A stretch of 64,000 nt of DNA from Legionella rubrilucens (GTDB lineage: Bacteria > Pseudomonadota > Gammaproteobacteria > Legionellales > Legionellaceae). The stretch spans positions 1-64,000 of the forward strand of contig NZ_LNYT01000005.1 of assembly GCF_001468125.1 (NCBI RefSeq). The letters are read 5' to 3'. Positions 25,572-34,576 of the stretch are shown here, piece by piece (positions within the stretch are counted from its first letter, which is position 1; every line of letters begins with the position of its first letter). The position numbers and the translations under genes are program-made. Below the pieces are notes generated by a model. That model saw nothing but the letters and a program-made list of their open reading frames with translations. It did no database searches and was not told where the DNA came from.

Positions 25572-28208
25572 TTAAGCCGAGGTATAATCTGCATTCCATT
25601 CCTTGTGAAGCGTCTTTAAGTGTGCCGTAGCGGCCAGGACATCCTCAGGAAAATACACTATAAACGTCCCGGGTTTGGCCCTTTCCAGGGCATGGCTGAG
25701 TGCTTGCTTTTCGTTGGGGATAATCTGGATGTCCTTAACCAGTTTGGAGTCAGCCTCATCAATGCCCTGAACAATCAACCGAGTCAATTCTTCATTGCTT
25801 CGACCACGTCCATCGCTGTCGTGGCGAATGATGATCTCATCGTACATTTGAGCTGCAAAAAACCCCACTTTTTTAATGTCGTCAGGACTCCTGTCGCCGG
25901 TGGCGGCGATGATGCCGATTTTTTTTGTGCATTTCAGTTGCTTCAAATACTTCTGCAACTCAATAAACGCCGCCTCATTATGGCAATAATCCAGCATGAC
26001 TTGGAAATGGTTAAAAGAATAGACATTCATACGCCCCGGAATCATCTCGGGGATGGGATAAAAGGTGGTGAGCCAGGCGGCAATGTCCGTTTTATTGAAA
26101 TTCATGGCCACAGCAGCCAGGGTAGCGGCTAATGCATTTTGTATCATGCAGGACGCTTTGCCGCCGTGGGTTATGGGAATGTTTGCCAGGCTTTGTAGAG
26201 GGATGATCTCATCGTGTGCACGGATTATCAGTCGGCCTGAATCAATGTAAGCGGCGAGTCCTCCCGTGTGGCAATGGTCATGGATGCGTTTATTGTCCTT
26301 GTGCATACTAAACAGGGCAATCTTGCATGCGAGGGATTTTTTCATTGCGAATACCAAATCATCGTCGGCATTGAGTACCGCATACCCTGTCGGCGCGGTA
26401 CTGCGGGCAACCACTTCCTTGACGCGGGCCATGTCGCTTAATGTGTGAATGTCATTCTGTCCCAGATGATCAGATGATACATTGGTGATGATACTGACCT
26501 GGCATTGGTCAAATCCTAAACCAGCCCGTAAAATACCTCCTCGCGCGCATTCCAGTACAGCAAAATCAACCAAGGGATCACGTAACACCAGATTGGCGCA
26601 AAAAGGGCCGCTGCAGTCACCAAGGTAAAGGGTATTCTGATTAATGTAAACGGCGTCTGTGGTAGTAAAACCGACCTGATGCCCCGCTTCGCGGGCAAAA
26701 TGAGCCATCAACCTGACGGTGGTGGTTTTTCCATTGGTTCCGGTCACGGCAACAAGGGGGATTCGCCCGGATTGATTATTGGGAAAAAGCATGTCCAGGA
26801 TGGGTTTGGCCACGTTAATCGCTCGACCGTGGGTTGGGCGCAGGTGCATTCGTAACCCCGGACTGGCATTAACCTCCAGTATTGCGCCATGACCTTCTGT
26901 AATGGGTAAACGGATGTTCTGTGCCATGATGTCGATACCGCAGAGATCGAGGTTCATCAACCGCGCAATGCGTTCAGCCATAAAGACATTATCCGGGTGA
27001 ACGTCGGCTGTGACGTCGGCTGAGGTACCTCCGGAACTGATGTTGGCGGCATGTTTTAAACGTAAAACCGTACCCATGGATAAGACACTGTCTAAATTCA
27101 GGTTCTCTTCTTTAAGAATGTCCAGAGTCACGTCATCAATGGTAATGGCGGTTAAGTAATTCTCATGGGATCGTCCCCGCTCCGGCTGTTGATTGATGGC
27201 ATCAATCAGTTGCTGAATAGTCGATGTGCCGTCGCCGACAATGGCGGCCGGCGAGCGTTGGGCCACGGCGACCAATTGATAATTGATCACCAGAAAGCGA
27301 TAATCATGGCCTTCAATTAATTGTTCAACAATGACTTCGGAAGAAACCTGCTGTGCCAGACTAAACGCCGAGCGTGCTTTTTCCTTATTCATGATGTGCG
27401 TGGTGGCGCCGCGGCCATGATTGCCGCTGAGCGGCTTAATGACACAGGGAAAACCTATCTCCTCAAGCGCTGCATCAAGTTCAGACAAGCGGGTAATGAC
27501 CACGCCCCGCGGAACAGGAATGAGTTCGGCGGCCAGCATGTTTTTAGTGAGTTCCTTATCGCTTGCGTTATCGACGCCGAGGGTGCTGGTATCGGACGTG
27601 ATTGCAGCGCGGATCTGTTTTTGCTGCCTGCCATGACCTAACTGGATCAGTGATGCCGAGTCAAGGCGGCGAAAAGGAATGTTACGCCTTGCGGCTTCAG
27701 TGAGAATAGCCTGGGTGCTGGGACCGAGGCTTTCCTGGTCCCTGATTGCTCGTAGACGGCGGATGTCGTCAGCCAGGCGCGTGTATTTTTTTTGGCAGGC
27801 AAGGGTTCTGACCAGTTCAACGGCACGATACGCCGCGTATACTCCGGCTTTTTCAAACTCATAGGAGAACACCACATGATAAACACCAGGCTCGGCTGCC
27901 GAACGAGTACGGCCAAAACCGCATTCCATACCCGCTAACCATTGCAACTCAAGGGCTACATGCTCAATAACATGCCCGAGCCAGGTGCCTTCATTAACGC
28001 GCTTTAAGAATCCGCCTTTATGATTCTCTGAACAATAGTGTTCATGCAAGGACGGCAGCAATTTGCTTAAATCAGCATAAAAACCGGGAAGGCAGTGTGT
28101 AGGTAATCGCTCGAATTCATGGAGATCGAGTTTGATAACAATGAGTCTGCAACGGGTATTCGACCAGTAATTAGGGCCACGCAAGATGTTGATTTTTAAA
28201 ATTTCCAT
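25572..28208 (-). CDS. cphA: Cyanophycin synthetase
   Basis: A non-ribosomal polymer synthetase that builds multi-L-arginyl-poly-L-aspartate, with ATP used for each Asp and Arg added. Three parts are visible in 878 residues. The N-terminal domain starts MEILKINILRGPNYWS and includes GHVIEHVALELQ. The ATP-grasp module is at about 220-480 (GFPCVIKPLSGNHGRG, ending EVNASPGLRMH). The Mur-ligase-like module starts at about 490 with the P-loop VTGTNGKTTT and includes TNVSSDHLG. All segments expected of an active CphA1 are present. GGAG precedes the ATG. It is the first cyanophycin gene of a minus-strand run. Confidence 0.97.
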   Translation of the reverse strand: MEILKINILRGPNYWSNTRCRLIVIKLDLHEFERLPTHCLPGFYADLSKLLPSLHEHYCSENHKGGFLKRVNEGTWLGHVIEHVALELQWLAGMECGFGRTRSAAEPGVYHVVFSYEFEKAGVYAAYRAVELVRTLACQKKYTRLADDIRRLRAIRDQESLGPSTQAILTEAARRNIPFRRLDSASLIQLGHGRQQKQIRAAITSDTSTLGVDNASDKELTKNMLAAELIPVPRGVVITRLSELDAALEEIGFPCVIKPLSGNHGRGATTHIMNKEKARSAFSLAQQVSSEVIVEQLIEGHDYRFLVINYQLVAVAQRSPAAIVGDGTSTIQQLIDAINQQPERGRSHENYLTAITIDDVTLDILKEENLNLDSVLSMGTVLRLKHAANISSGGTSADVTADVHPDNVFMAERIARLMNLDLCGIDIMAQNIRLPITEGHGAILEVNASPGLRMHLRPTHGRAINVAKPILDMLFPNNQSGRIPLVAVTGTNGKTTTVRLMAHFAREAGHQVGFTTTDAVYINQNTLYLGDCSGPFCANLVLRDPLVDFAVLECARGGILRAGLGFDQCQVSIITNVSSDHLGQNDIHTLSDMARVKEVVARSTAPTGYAVLNADDDLVFAMKKSLACKIALFSMHKDNKRIHDHCHTGGLAAYIDSGRLIIRAHDEIIPLQSLANIPITHGGKASCMIQNALAATLAAVAMNFNKTDIAAWLTTFYPIPEMIPGRMNVYSFNHFQVMLDYCHNEAAFIELQKYLKQLKCTKKIGIIAATGDRSPDDIKKVGFFAAQMYDEIIIRHDSDGRGRSNEELTRLIVQGIDEADSKLVKDIQIIPNEKQALSHALERAKPGTFIVYFPEDVLAATAHLKTLHKEWNADYTSA

Positions 28209-28265
28209 GTCAAAATCTCCAAAAAATACACTGTTTTACTTTCAGAAATATATTTTTTTAAGGCA

Positions 28266-29015
28266 TCATGTTTCCAGGAAAAGTTGTCGGAAATGCGTCG
28301 ACCGTAACAGGATTTGATTTAAAGAATATACCAGCGATTGAGGTGTGCCGAAGTCAAGGACTTTTTTTACCCATAACGGAATAATGTAATGTTCATCTTC
28401 AATCATCCGTTGATACACATCAAACAAAGGATTTCTGCTGATGTTTGCACTCGGTTTTATTTCGATGAGGAAGTTGAGTAATTGACGGGTATTTTTAATA
28501 AAAAAAGTATCGATAAGTGCGTTGTTTGGAATAATTCGTTGTTGCAGTGATTTCACTCTGAAATCCTGATCATCCACTTCGGCAAACATCAATGAGGGAT
28601 TGTGTGAATGATAAAGCAACAGGGCGCCGTCAATTTGCCATTCAAGTAGGATTTGCCAATTAAAATCAACCTGAATATAGGTGTCGCAGTTGTGGATGAG
28701 GGAAGGTAATTTAAGGTCGAGATAGGGCGCTGCTGTTAAAAGCGTTTCGGCCAGTGTCCGGGGCTCTTCTTTTAGATTAACAATGGTACAGGGGTAAAAT
28801 GCACTGTAATGAGCGCGTATATCTTCGACTAAAAGGGTAGAAAACTCATCTTCCTGTACGATGAAAATCAATTGATTGGCCAAATGCAGGGGCAGTGAAT
28901 CCACCGCCTGCCTGTACATGGGTTTATCGGCTACTATGATGAGGGGTTTTGGTCGCGTAAATCCTGAGTTTTTGAAACGTAATCCTGATCCAGCCATAGG
29001 GATAACGATATTCAT
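28266..29015 (-). CDS. Sugar-nucleotide-transferase-like (GT-A fold) protein
   Basis: A 249-residue protein starting MNIVIPMAGSGLRF and FTRPKPLI. This is the nucleotide-binding G-x-G-x-R and P-K-P signature of NDP-sugar pyrophosphorylases. An NCDTYIQVDF stretch would hold the metal-binding Asp. It lacks the left-handed beta-helix of bifunctional enzymes. Its gene lies 57 bases before cphA on the same strand with AAGGA before the ATG, so it may lead the cyanophycin operon. It has no known part in cyanophycin metabolism. It may modify a sugar phosphate, or be a degenerate member with another role. Confidence 0.75.
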   Translation of the reverse strand: MNIVIPMAGSGLRFKNSGFTRPKPLIIVADKPMYRQAVDSLPLHLANQLIFIVQEDEFSTLLVEDIRAHYSAFYPCTIVNLKEEPRTLAETLLTAAPYLDLKLPSLIHNCDTYIQVDFNWQILLEWQIDGALLLYHSHNPSLMFAEVDDQDFRVKSLQQRIIPNNALIDTFFIKNTRQLLNFLIEIKPSANISRNPLFDVYQRMIEDEHYIIPLWVKKVLDFGTPQSLVYSLNQILLRSTHFRQLFLET

Positions 29016-29174
29016 TATTCATTCCTTTATTTTGGTCATACGTCTCGAAATACAGTGCCTGGCGTGCTTTAATTATTAAATATAGGAGTATTTGTGAATT
29101 AATAAATAGCAGTTTTAATGAAGTAAATTAGGGTTTTCCATGGTTTAAATTCGGTTGATATACAATGAAAAAAG

Positions 29175-30479
29175 TTATAAAAGAGGTAAATGAATTGTAA
29201 AAGATGTTCCCTTGTTTTCACCCCCACTGCGAGCGTTAATCGAGCCGCCATGAAGTTTAATTAAATTATTGGCCAGGGCCAGTCCGAGACCAAACCCTTC
29301 TTTTTGCTTTATAAATCCCTGGTTGAAAAGCATAAAAATGCTGGATAAAAATTCGGCTTTTATGCCTTTGCCATTGTCAGAAACAACAATTTCAGCGAAG
29401 CGCTGACGGGGTTGGACGTGCGATTGCGATTGAATTGTTATTTCTCCCCCTTCAGGCGTAAATTTAATCGCATTGGCAAGCAGGTTTGAAAAAACCTGCT
29501 TTATCCGGGTCGGATCACAGGAGACAATCAGGGGTTTTGAACATGACAGGCGGAGAGACACTGATTTTTTTTCCGCGGATGCCCTCATGGAGTCAACGGA
29601 AATATGAATGAGCTGATTCAGATCGGCCGGTTGCATGTCCAGGGAAATCTTACCGAGAATAGTTCCTGAAATGTCCATTAAATCATTAATAATGGTGTTT
29701 TGTGTCATCGCGCTGTCTTCAATGGCATTCAAGCCAATAGCCAATTTTTCTTTAGAGATGTGCTTGCTTTTTAATAACTGAGCCCAGGTCAAAATCGCCG
29801 TCAGCGGTGAACGGAGTTCATGGGAGAGTGTGGCTAAAAATAAATCCTTGGCATGGCGGCTCTCTTCTGCCTTGATTTTTTGCGCCTGGAGTGTTTCTTC
29901 ATGTTGCCGATGCTGAATCAGATTAGCGGTTTCATGGGCCAGCAAATCCAAAATTTTAAGCACCTCACGATCGGGGTAATAGCTGCGTTTCCAATAGAGG
30001 GCAATAACTCCCAGCAGGCGGCCATAGGCGATAACCGGCATCGCCATCATACTGCAAATTCCGCTTCTCTGCAGCAAGGCCATTGCGGGATCATTTTGAT
30101 TCAATGCAGGATTGTTTATCGTATCAATATGAATGGTTTTAGCTTCCATGGCGGCCCTCCTGCAAGGGCTTTGTCCCTCATTGAGAAGCGGCAGTGATTG
30201 CCGCATTTCTTTATCAAAGCCATGGCTTGAAACGGTATGGAGCGTATGTGAGATCGGATCATAAAGCTGTAGATTGCCCTTATCCGCCTGGGCAAATTTC
30301 ACGAAGGCCCTGACTAACGTTTGTAGCAGGGAGGAAAGCGCATGGCGGTCACGCAGACGCAGGCTTATTTTGTGAAGATAAGTGAGGTAATCCTTGTCAG
30401 ATGATGGCCTTGAAAGGTGTTCGTCGACAGCGAACTGACCTGGGGTTTGAGTTATTTTTTTTACCACATAGTCATCCAT
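29175..30479 (-). CDS. Cytosolic GAF-domain sensor histidine kinase
   Basis: A 434-residue kinase without membrane segments. A GAF sensory domain spans about residues 45-190 (QADKGNLQLYD, then MMAMPVIAYGRLLGVIALYW). The dimerisation/phosphoacceptor helix FLATLSHELRSPL contains His220. The ATPase domain has the N box NLLANAIKFTPEGG, G1 VSDNGKGI and G2 GFGLGLALA. A GAF input suggests a small cytosolic ligand, but none can be named. It is divergent from a FixJ-type regulator across 185 AT-rich bases and sits upstream of the cyanophycin run, a possible control link. Confidence 0.93.
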   Translation of the reverse strand: MDDYVVKKITQTPGQFAVDEHLSRPSSDKDYLTYLHKISLRLRDRHALSSLLQTLVRAFVKFAQADKGNLQLYDPISHTLHTVSSHGFDKEMRQSLPLLNEGQSPCRRAAMEAKTIHIDTINNPALNQNDPAMALLQRSGICSMMAMPVIAYGRLLGVIALYWKRSYYPDREVLKILDLLAHETANLIQHRQHEETLQAQKIKAEESRHAKDLFLATLSHELRSPLTAILTWAQLLKSKHISKEKLAIGLNAIEDSAMTQNTIINDLMDISGTILGKISLDMQPADLNQLIHISVDSMRASAEKKSVSLRLSCSKPLIVSCDPTRIKQVFSNLLANAIKFTPEGGEITIQSQSHVQPRQRFAEIVVSDNGKGIKAEFLSSIFMLFNQGFIKQKEGFGLGLALANNLIKLHGGSINARSGGENKGTSFTIHLPLL

Positions 30480-30664
30480 TCAATGTCCGGAAAAATTAGA
30501 TAAAAATAGCTTTTTTTGCTTTTTTTAAATTTATATTTTTAAGCACGGAATTTTATATTGTAATTTAGTGTCAAGCAAATATATTATTGATAATTATTTG
30601 AATTAATGATTCGTAATAAATAATAATTGGATAATTTGCCCGCCATTGGTATTAGGATGATGAA

Positions 30665-31315
30665 ATGATGAATAGAAATGTTCTCCGTGTGTATTTGGTT
30701 GAAGATGATGCGTCAATCAGCCGAGCCCTGGTTGCCTTGTTTGAGTCAGTTAAAATTGAAGTGTGCAGTTTTTCTGATCCTGCGGCCTTTCTTGAGGAAT
30801 TTGAAAAAGGGAGTATTCAAAATGGCTGCATCCTTTTAGACATTCGTCTTCCCAACATGGGCGGTTTGGAGCTGTATCAAAAAATGAAAAAACACACCAC
30901 GCTGCCTGTCATTTTTATCACGGCTCATGGCGATATTGAAATGGCAGTTAAAGCCATGAAACTAGGGGCATTCGATTTTATTTCCAAACCGTTTAATAAC
31001 CAAATTCTACTCCAGGCTGTGCAGCGATCATTTTCCTTAATCCCTTTGGCCAATATTATCAGTCAATTTAAAACCAATTTATTGACATTAACACCAAGAG
31101 AAAAAGAGGTGCTCGAATACATTATTAAAGGTAAAATGAATAAAGAAATCAGTTATATGCTCGACATCGCCCTGTCAACCGTTGAAATTCACCGTTCCAA
31201 CCTGATGAAAAAATTGAAAATAAAAAATCTCTCGGAATTAATTCATTATTATTTAATGGCCAAGGAAGCGGCAGCCAATGAGGCGTTGCTTGAAAAAAAA
31301 CCGGAGACGTATTAG
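30665..31315 (+). CDS. FixJ/NarL-type response regulator
   Basis: A 216-residue two-domain regulator. The receiver domain starts RVYLVEDDASISRAL, with acidic pocket E13/D14/D15-type residues and the phosphorylation site Asp59 in ILLDIRLPNMGG. ITAHGD and FISKPF carry the conserved Thr and Lys. The LuxR-type helix-turn-helix (LTLTPREKEVLEYIIKG) lies near residues 140-205. The order and the FDFISKPF block match the FixJ group. Its start has two adjacent ATGs (30665, 30668). It is divergent from the GAF histidine kinase and is its likely partner. Confidence 0.93.
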   Translation: MMNRNVLRVYLVEDDASISRALVALFESVKIEVCSFSDPAAFLEEFEKGSIQNGCILLDIRLPNMGGLELYQKMKKHTTLPVIFITAHGDIEMAVKAMKLGAFDFISKPFNNQILLQAVQRSFSLIPLANIISQFKTNLLTLTPREKEVLEYIIKGKMNKEISYMLDIALSTVEIHRSNLMKKLKIKNLSELIHYYLMAKEAAANEALLEKKPETY

Positions 31316-31386
31316 TTGCTGGCTTTTCACCTGGCCGAAGCTAAAATTGATTTAAACCATCGATTCTTCACAGGGGATAGGGGGTT

Positions 31387-31887
31387 ATGAACCGGATCAG
31401 GGATGTCTTGGCCTATCTTAAAGAGCATAAGCTGGTTTTAACCACAGCCGAATCCTGTACGGCCGGAAGAATCATTCATCTGCTGTCCAAAATCTCAGGC
31501 AGCGGTACCTGCCTGGATGTGGGCTATGTGGTTTATTCCGAGGCCGCCAAGAAGCGGTTATTGGGCGTAAAACAAAAAACCATTGCTTACTGTGGATTAA
31601 CCAGCGAGGAAGTGGCACGCGAGATGGTTTGGGGTGCACTCAGGCAAAGCGCGGCAAACGTCGTTGTCGCCACCACGGGGGTGGCCGGACCTGGAGCCAT
31701 GGATGGCATCCCTCAAGGTACCATTTGTTTTGCCTGGGGATTTAGGATGGATAAAACACCGGTTATCTATTCACAAACCCGGCATTTTCCTGGAAATCGC
31801 AGCGGAGTACAAACCCGAGGGGCGGAATATGCCCTGGTGCATATTCCGCCTTTTCATCAGCGCTGCCTTCATGAACGCTCCGCCTGA
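31387..31887 (+). CDS. pncC: Nicotinamide-nucleotide amidase (CinA C-terminal domain)
   Basis: PncC deamidates NMN to nicotinate mononucleotide for NAD recycling. The single CinA-C domain shows TTAESCTAGRI near the start (catalytic Ser), VVYSEAAKKRLLGV, TSEEVAREM and ATTGVAGPGAMDGIPQGTICFAW. At 166 residues it is the stand-alone form without the N-terminal CinA domain. AGGGGG precedes the ATG. Its last 19 bases overlap the convergent DJ-1-like gene. Confidence 0.93.
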   Translation: MNRIRDVLAYLKEHKLVLTTAESCTAGRIIHLLSKISGSGTCLDVGYVVYSEAAKKRLLGVKQKTIAYCGLTSEEVAREMVWGALRQSAANVVVATTGVAGPGAMDGIPQGTICFAWGFRMDKTPVIYSQTRHFPGNRSGVQTRGAEYALVHIPPFHQRCLHERSA

Positions 31888-32432
31888 TGACCCTCACGAT
31901 GGTGAAACAGTTTAAGCATGGCCTCGTTAAACTGCGGAATATCATCCGGCTTCCTGCTGGTCAATATCTGGTCATCACAAACCACGGCTTTATTGACCCA
32001 GTGAGCACCGGCATTGATTAAATCGGTTTTAATGGATGGCCAGGACGTCACCTGATGGCCTTTGACCACATCCGCATTAATGAGTAGCCAGGGGCCATGG
32101 CAAATGGCGGCGATGGGTTTATGCTGCCTGTGCATGTCACTGACAAAGGACACGGCCTCTGGAAAGAGGCGCAGCCTGTCCGGATTGGCCACGCCGCCAG
32201 GCAGCAATAAGGCATCGAATTCGTCTGCCCTGGCTTCGTTTAAGGGGATATCGACGTTAAATGTATCGCCTTTTTCCAGATGATGAAATCCTTGCAGGGT
32301 GTCCTTTTCAGGAGAGACCAGAAACGTTTCTGCACCGGCTTCTTTAAGGGCCTGCTGTGGTTTAACCAGTTCGACCTGTTCAAAACCATTGGCTACCAGA
32401 ATAGCCACTTTAAGACCATTGAGGTTTTCCAT
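31869..32432 (-). CDS. DJ-1/PfpI superfamily protein (YhbO-like)
   Basis: A 187-residue protein of the class I glutamine-amidotransferase-like DJ-1/PfpI group. LLLPGG at residues 76-80 and the nucleophile elbow AAICHGPW with Cys111 and an adjacent His are clear. ADEFDALLLPGG and SRKPDDIPQF match the YhbO/PfpI branch. Members are described as chaperones, proteases or deglycases under stress; which applies here is unknown. CGGAG lies before the ATG. Confidence 0.9.
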   Translation of the reverse strand: MENLNGLKVAILVANGFEQVELVKPQQALKEAGAETFLVSPEKDTLQGFHHLEKGDTFNVDIPLNEARADEFDALLLPGGVANPDRLRLFPEAVSFVSDMHRQHKPIAAICHGPWLLINADVVKGHQVTSWPSIKTDLINAGAHWVNKAVVCDDQILTSRKPDDIPQFNEAMLKLFHHREGHQAERS

Positions 32433-32609
32433 GTTTTTCTCCGTTTATCTCGGTGATCTAATTATAGACAATGAGTAAAATGCATTATTAATTAATGGGT
32501 TGTGATGGCGATGTGGCTTGCTCGAACTGGCAGCATCCAGGCATGCGATGATTGATTAATACCGGCTTTAGACGTTTAATAGTGCCACTCAGGCGAAAGG
32601 GGGCGTGTG

Positions 32610-33209
32610 ATGGCAAAATTGTATTTTTATTATTCGGCAATGAATGCCGGCAAGAGCACGGTGCTCCTCCAGTCAAGCCATAACTATCAGGAGAAAGGTA
32701 TGCAGACCCTCCTGCTGATGCCGGCTCTTGATAATCGTTACCAATACGGGACAATCACCTCACGCATCGGCCTGTCCGAACCAGCCTATGCCTTTCATCC
32801 GGAAGACAACCTGTATGCGCATGTTCTGAAAAGCCGGATGGAAAAGCAGTATGCCTGTGTGTTGATTGACGAAGCGCAGTTTTTAACGCGGGAACAGGTT
32901 TATCAACTGACAGAGATTACCGATCAACTGTCTATTCCTGTACTGACCTACGGTTTACGGACTGATTTTCGGGGGGAACTGTTCACGGGCAGTCAATACC
33001 TGCTGGCCTGGGCTGATGAATTGGTAGAAATTAAAACCATCTGTCATTGCGGTCGTAAAGCGACGATGAACCGACGAATCAATGCGGCCGGTGAAGTCGT
33101 TGCTGAAGGTGAGCAATTGTTTATCGGCGGCAACGAAAGCTATGTTTCCACCTGTCGACGCCACTTTAAAAGCCGTCAAACGGTTTCTGAAACTGAACCT
33201 GTGCCATAA
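32610..33209 (+). CDS. tdk: Thymidine kinase
   Basis: Type II thymidine kinase of about 199 residues. The P-loop region is [11 protein letters not shown], the catalytic Glu is in LIDEAQFL, and [13 protein letters not shown] forms the lasso region. Zinc-type cysteines occur in ICHCGRKA and near the C-terminus. GAAAGGGGG lies upstream; the start is GTG 32607 or, more likely, ATG 32610. The gene heads a nucleoside-salvage run with two Pht-like transporters and deoB. Confidence 0.95.
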   Translation: MAKLYFYYSAMNAGKSTVLLQSSHNYQEKGMQTLLLMPALDNRYQYGTITSRIGLSEPAYAFHPEDNLYAHVLKSRMEKQYACVLIDEAQFLTREQVYQLTEITDQLSIPVLTYGLRTDFRGELFTGSQYLLAWADELVEIKTICHCGRKATMNRRINAAGEVVAEGEQLFIGGNESYVSTCRRHFKSRQTVSETEPVP

Positions 33210-33245
33210 AATTGTTCAATAACGATACCTTTTCGCATTATTTTT

Positions 33246-33254
33246 TGATACAAT
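33246..33254 (+). promoter_or_regulatory. Extended -10 promoter before the phtC-like gene
   Basis: TGATACAAT is an extended -10 with one mismatch, 37 bases after the tdk stop and 38 before the TTG start. The following genes would thus have their own promoter as well as read-through from tdk. Confidence 0.42.
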
Positions 33255-33291
33255 AGCGCGCAACTTTGGCGCGCCGTATTAAGGAGTAACA

Positions 33292-34560
33292 TTGTCTGAT
33301 TCAGCGACGGTGAATTCGAGGGTCGTTTTGCCTCGTGGTGGCCTGATGGCTTGGCTTGTGTGTCTGTCAGCCGGTTTGTTCTTCTTTTATGAGTTTTTCC
33401 AGCTCAATATTTTTGATGTCATCAATCAGCCCCTGCGTGACGATTTTCATCTGGATGCGACGCAGCTTAGCTGGATGTCAAGTTCCTACCTCTGGGCCGA
33501 TATTCTTTTTCTGTTGCCTGCCGGAATCATTCTTGATCGTTATTCCATACGCCGGGTTATCCTTTCCGCCATGTTCATCTGTGTGATTGGTACGGTCGGT
33601 TTTGCAATGACCGATTCCTTTTTATTGGCTTCGTTTTTTCATTTTTTATCCGGCATCGGTAATGCGTTTTGTTTTCTGTCCTGTGTCGTTTTAGTCTCCC
33701 ACTGGTTTCCGCCGCGTCGTCAGGCGCTGGTTATCGGCAGTCTGGTAACCATGGCTTTTATTGGCGGCATGATGGCTCATACGCCCTTCGCCCACCTGAA
33801 TGAAACCTACGGCTGGCGCAATTCATTGCTTATCGACGGCGCGGCCGGTGCCTTGTTGCTGGTGTGGATTTACATCATTGTCAAAGACAGCCCCAATGCA
33901 ACGCGGCTTGAGCGTAAAATCCAGACCCAGGCCGTGCTGCCCGGTTTTGTTAAGGCCCTGCGCAATCGCCAGAATTGGCTTTCCGGGCTATACACGTCCC
34001 TGCTCAATCTTCCCATCATGGTTCTCTGTGCTTTATGGGGCGCAAGCTACCTGCAGGTTGTTCATCGCCTGCCGGAAATGGCCGCCAGTAACGTGGTCAG
34101 TCTGATTTTTATCGGCAGCATTATCGGCTGCCCATTGGTGGGCTGGTTGTCTGACACCCAGGGGCGCCGTAAGCCCTTGATGATACTGGGTGCCTTGGCG
34201 ACGTTAATCACGGTCGTTCCCCTGTTCCTTGATGTGGCTCTTTCACAAACCCAGTTGGGCCTTCTCTTTTTTGCCCTGGGCTTGTTTACCAGCACCCAGG
34301 TCATTAGCTATCCCCTGATTGCGGAAAGTAATGATCCGGACAATACCGGCTCGGCAACGGGTGTGGCGTCTACTCTGATTATGGGTGGGGGCGGCGTCGG
34401 CCAGGTGTTATTCGGCTGGCTGATGCAGCATCATGCCGGCACGTCGGCACAACAGTATACCGTCGCTGATTTTCAATTCGCGATGTGGATGTTCCCCTTG
34501 ACGGTGATCGCTGCGCTGATAGCGGTATTGTTAATTCGTGAAACTTACTGCAAACGTTAG
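33292..34560 (+). CDS. phtC: Pht-family MFS transporter (PhtC-like)
   Basis: A 12-segment MFS carrier of 422 residues, with FFFYEFFQLNIFDVI, FLSGIGNAFCFL and VSHWFPPRRQA typical of the Legionella phagosomal transporter (Pht) family. PhtC and PhtD of L. pneumophila have been linked to pyrimidine (thymidine) acquisition. The position directly after tdk and before a second Pht carrier and deoB supports a nucleoside role here. The TTG start is backed by AAGGAG six bases upstream. The symbol rests on context and family look, not on alignment. Confidence 0.8.
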   Translation: MSDSATVNSRVVLPRGGLMAWLVCLSAGLFFFYEFFQLNIFDVINQPLRDDFHLDATQLSWMSSSYLWADILFLLPAGIILDRYSIRRVILSAMFICVIGTVGFAMTDSFLLASFFHFLSGIGNAFCFLSCVVLVSHWFPPRRQALVIGSLVTMAFIGGMMAHTPFAHLNETYGWRNSLLIDGAAGALLLVWIYIIVKDSPNATRLERKIQTQAVLPGFVKALRNRQNWLSGLYTSLLNLPIMVLCALWGASYLQVVHRLPEMAASNVVSLIFIGSIIGCPLVGWLSDTQGRRKPLMILGALATLITVVPLFLDVALSQTQLGLLFFALGLFTSTQVISYPLIAESNDPDNTGSATGVASTLIMGGGGVGQVLFGWLMQHHAGTSAQQYTVADFQFAMWMFPLTVIAALIAVLLIRETYCKR

Positions 34561-34576
34561 GACAGAGGAGTTTTTT

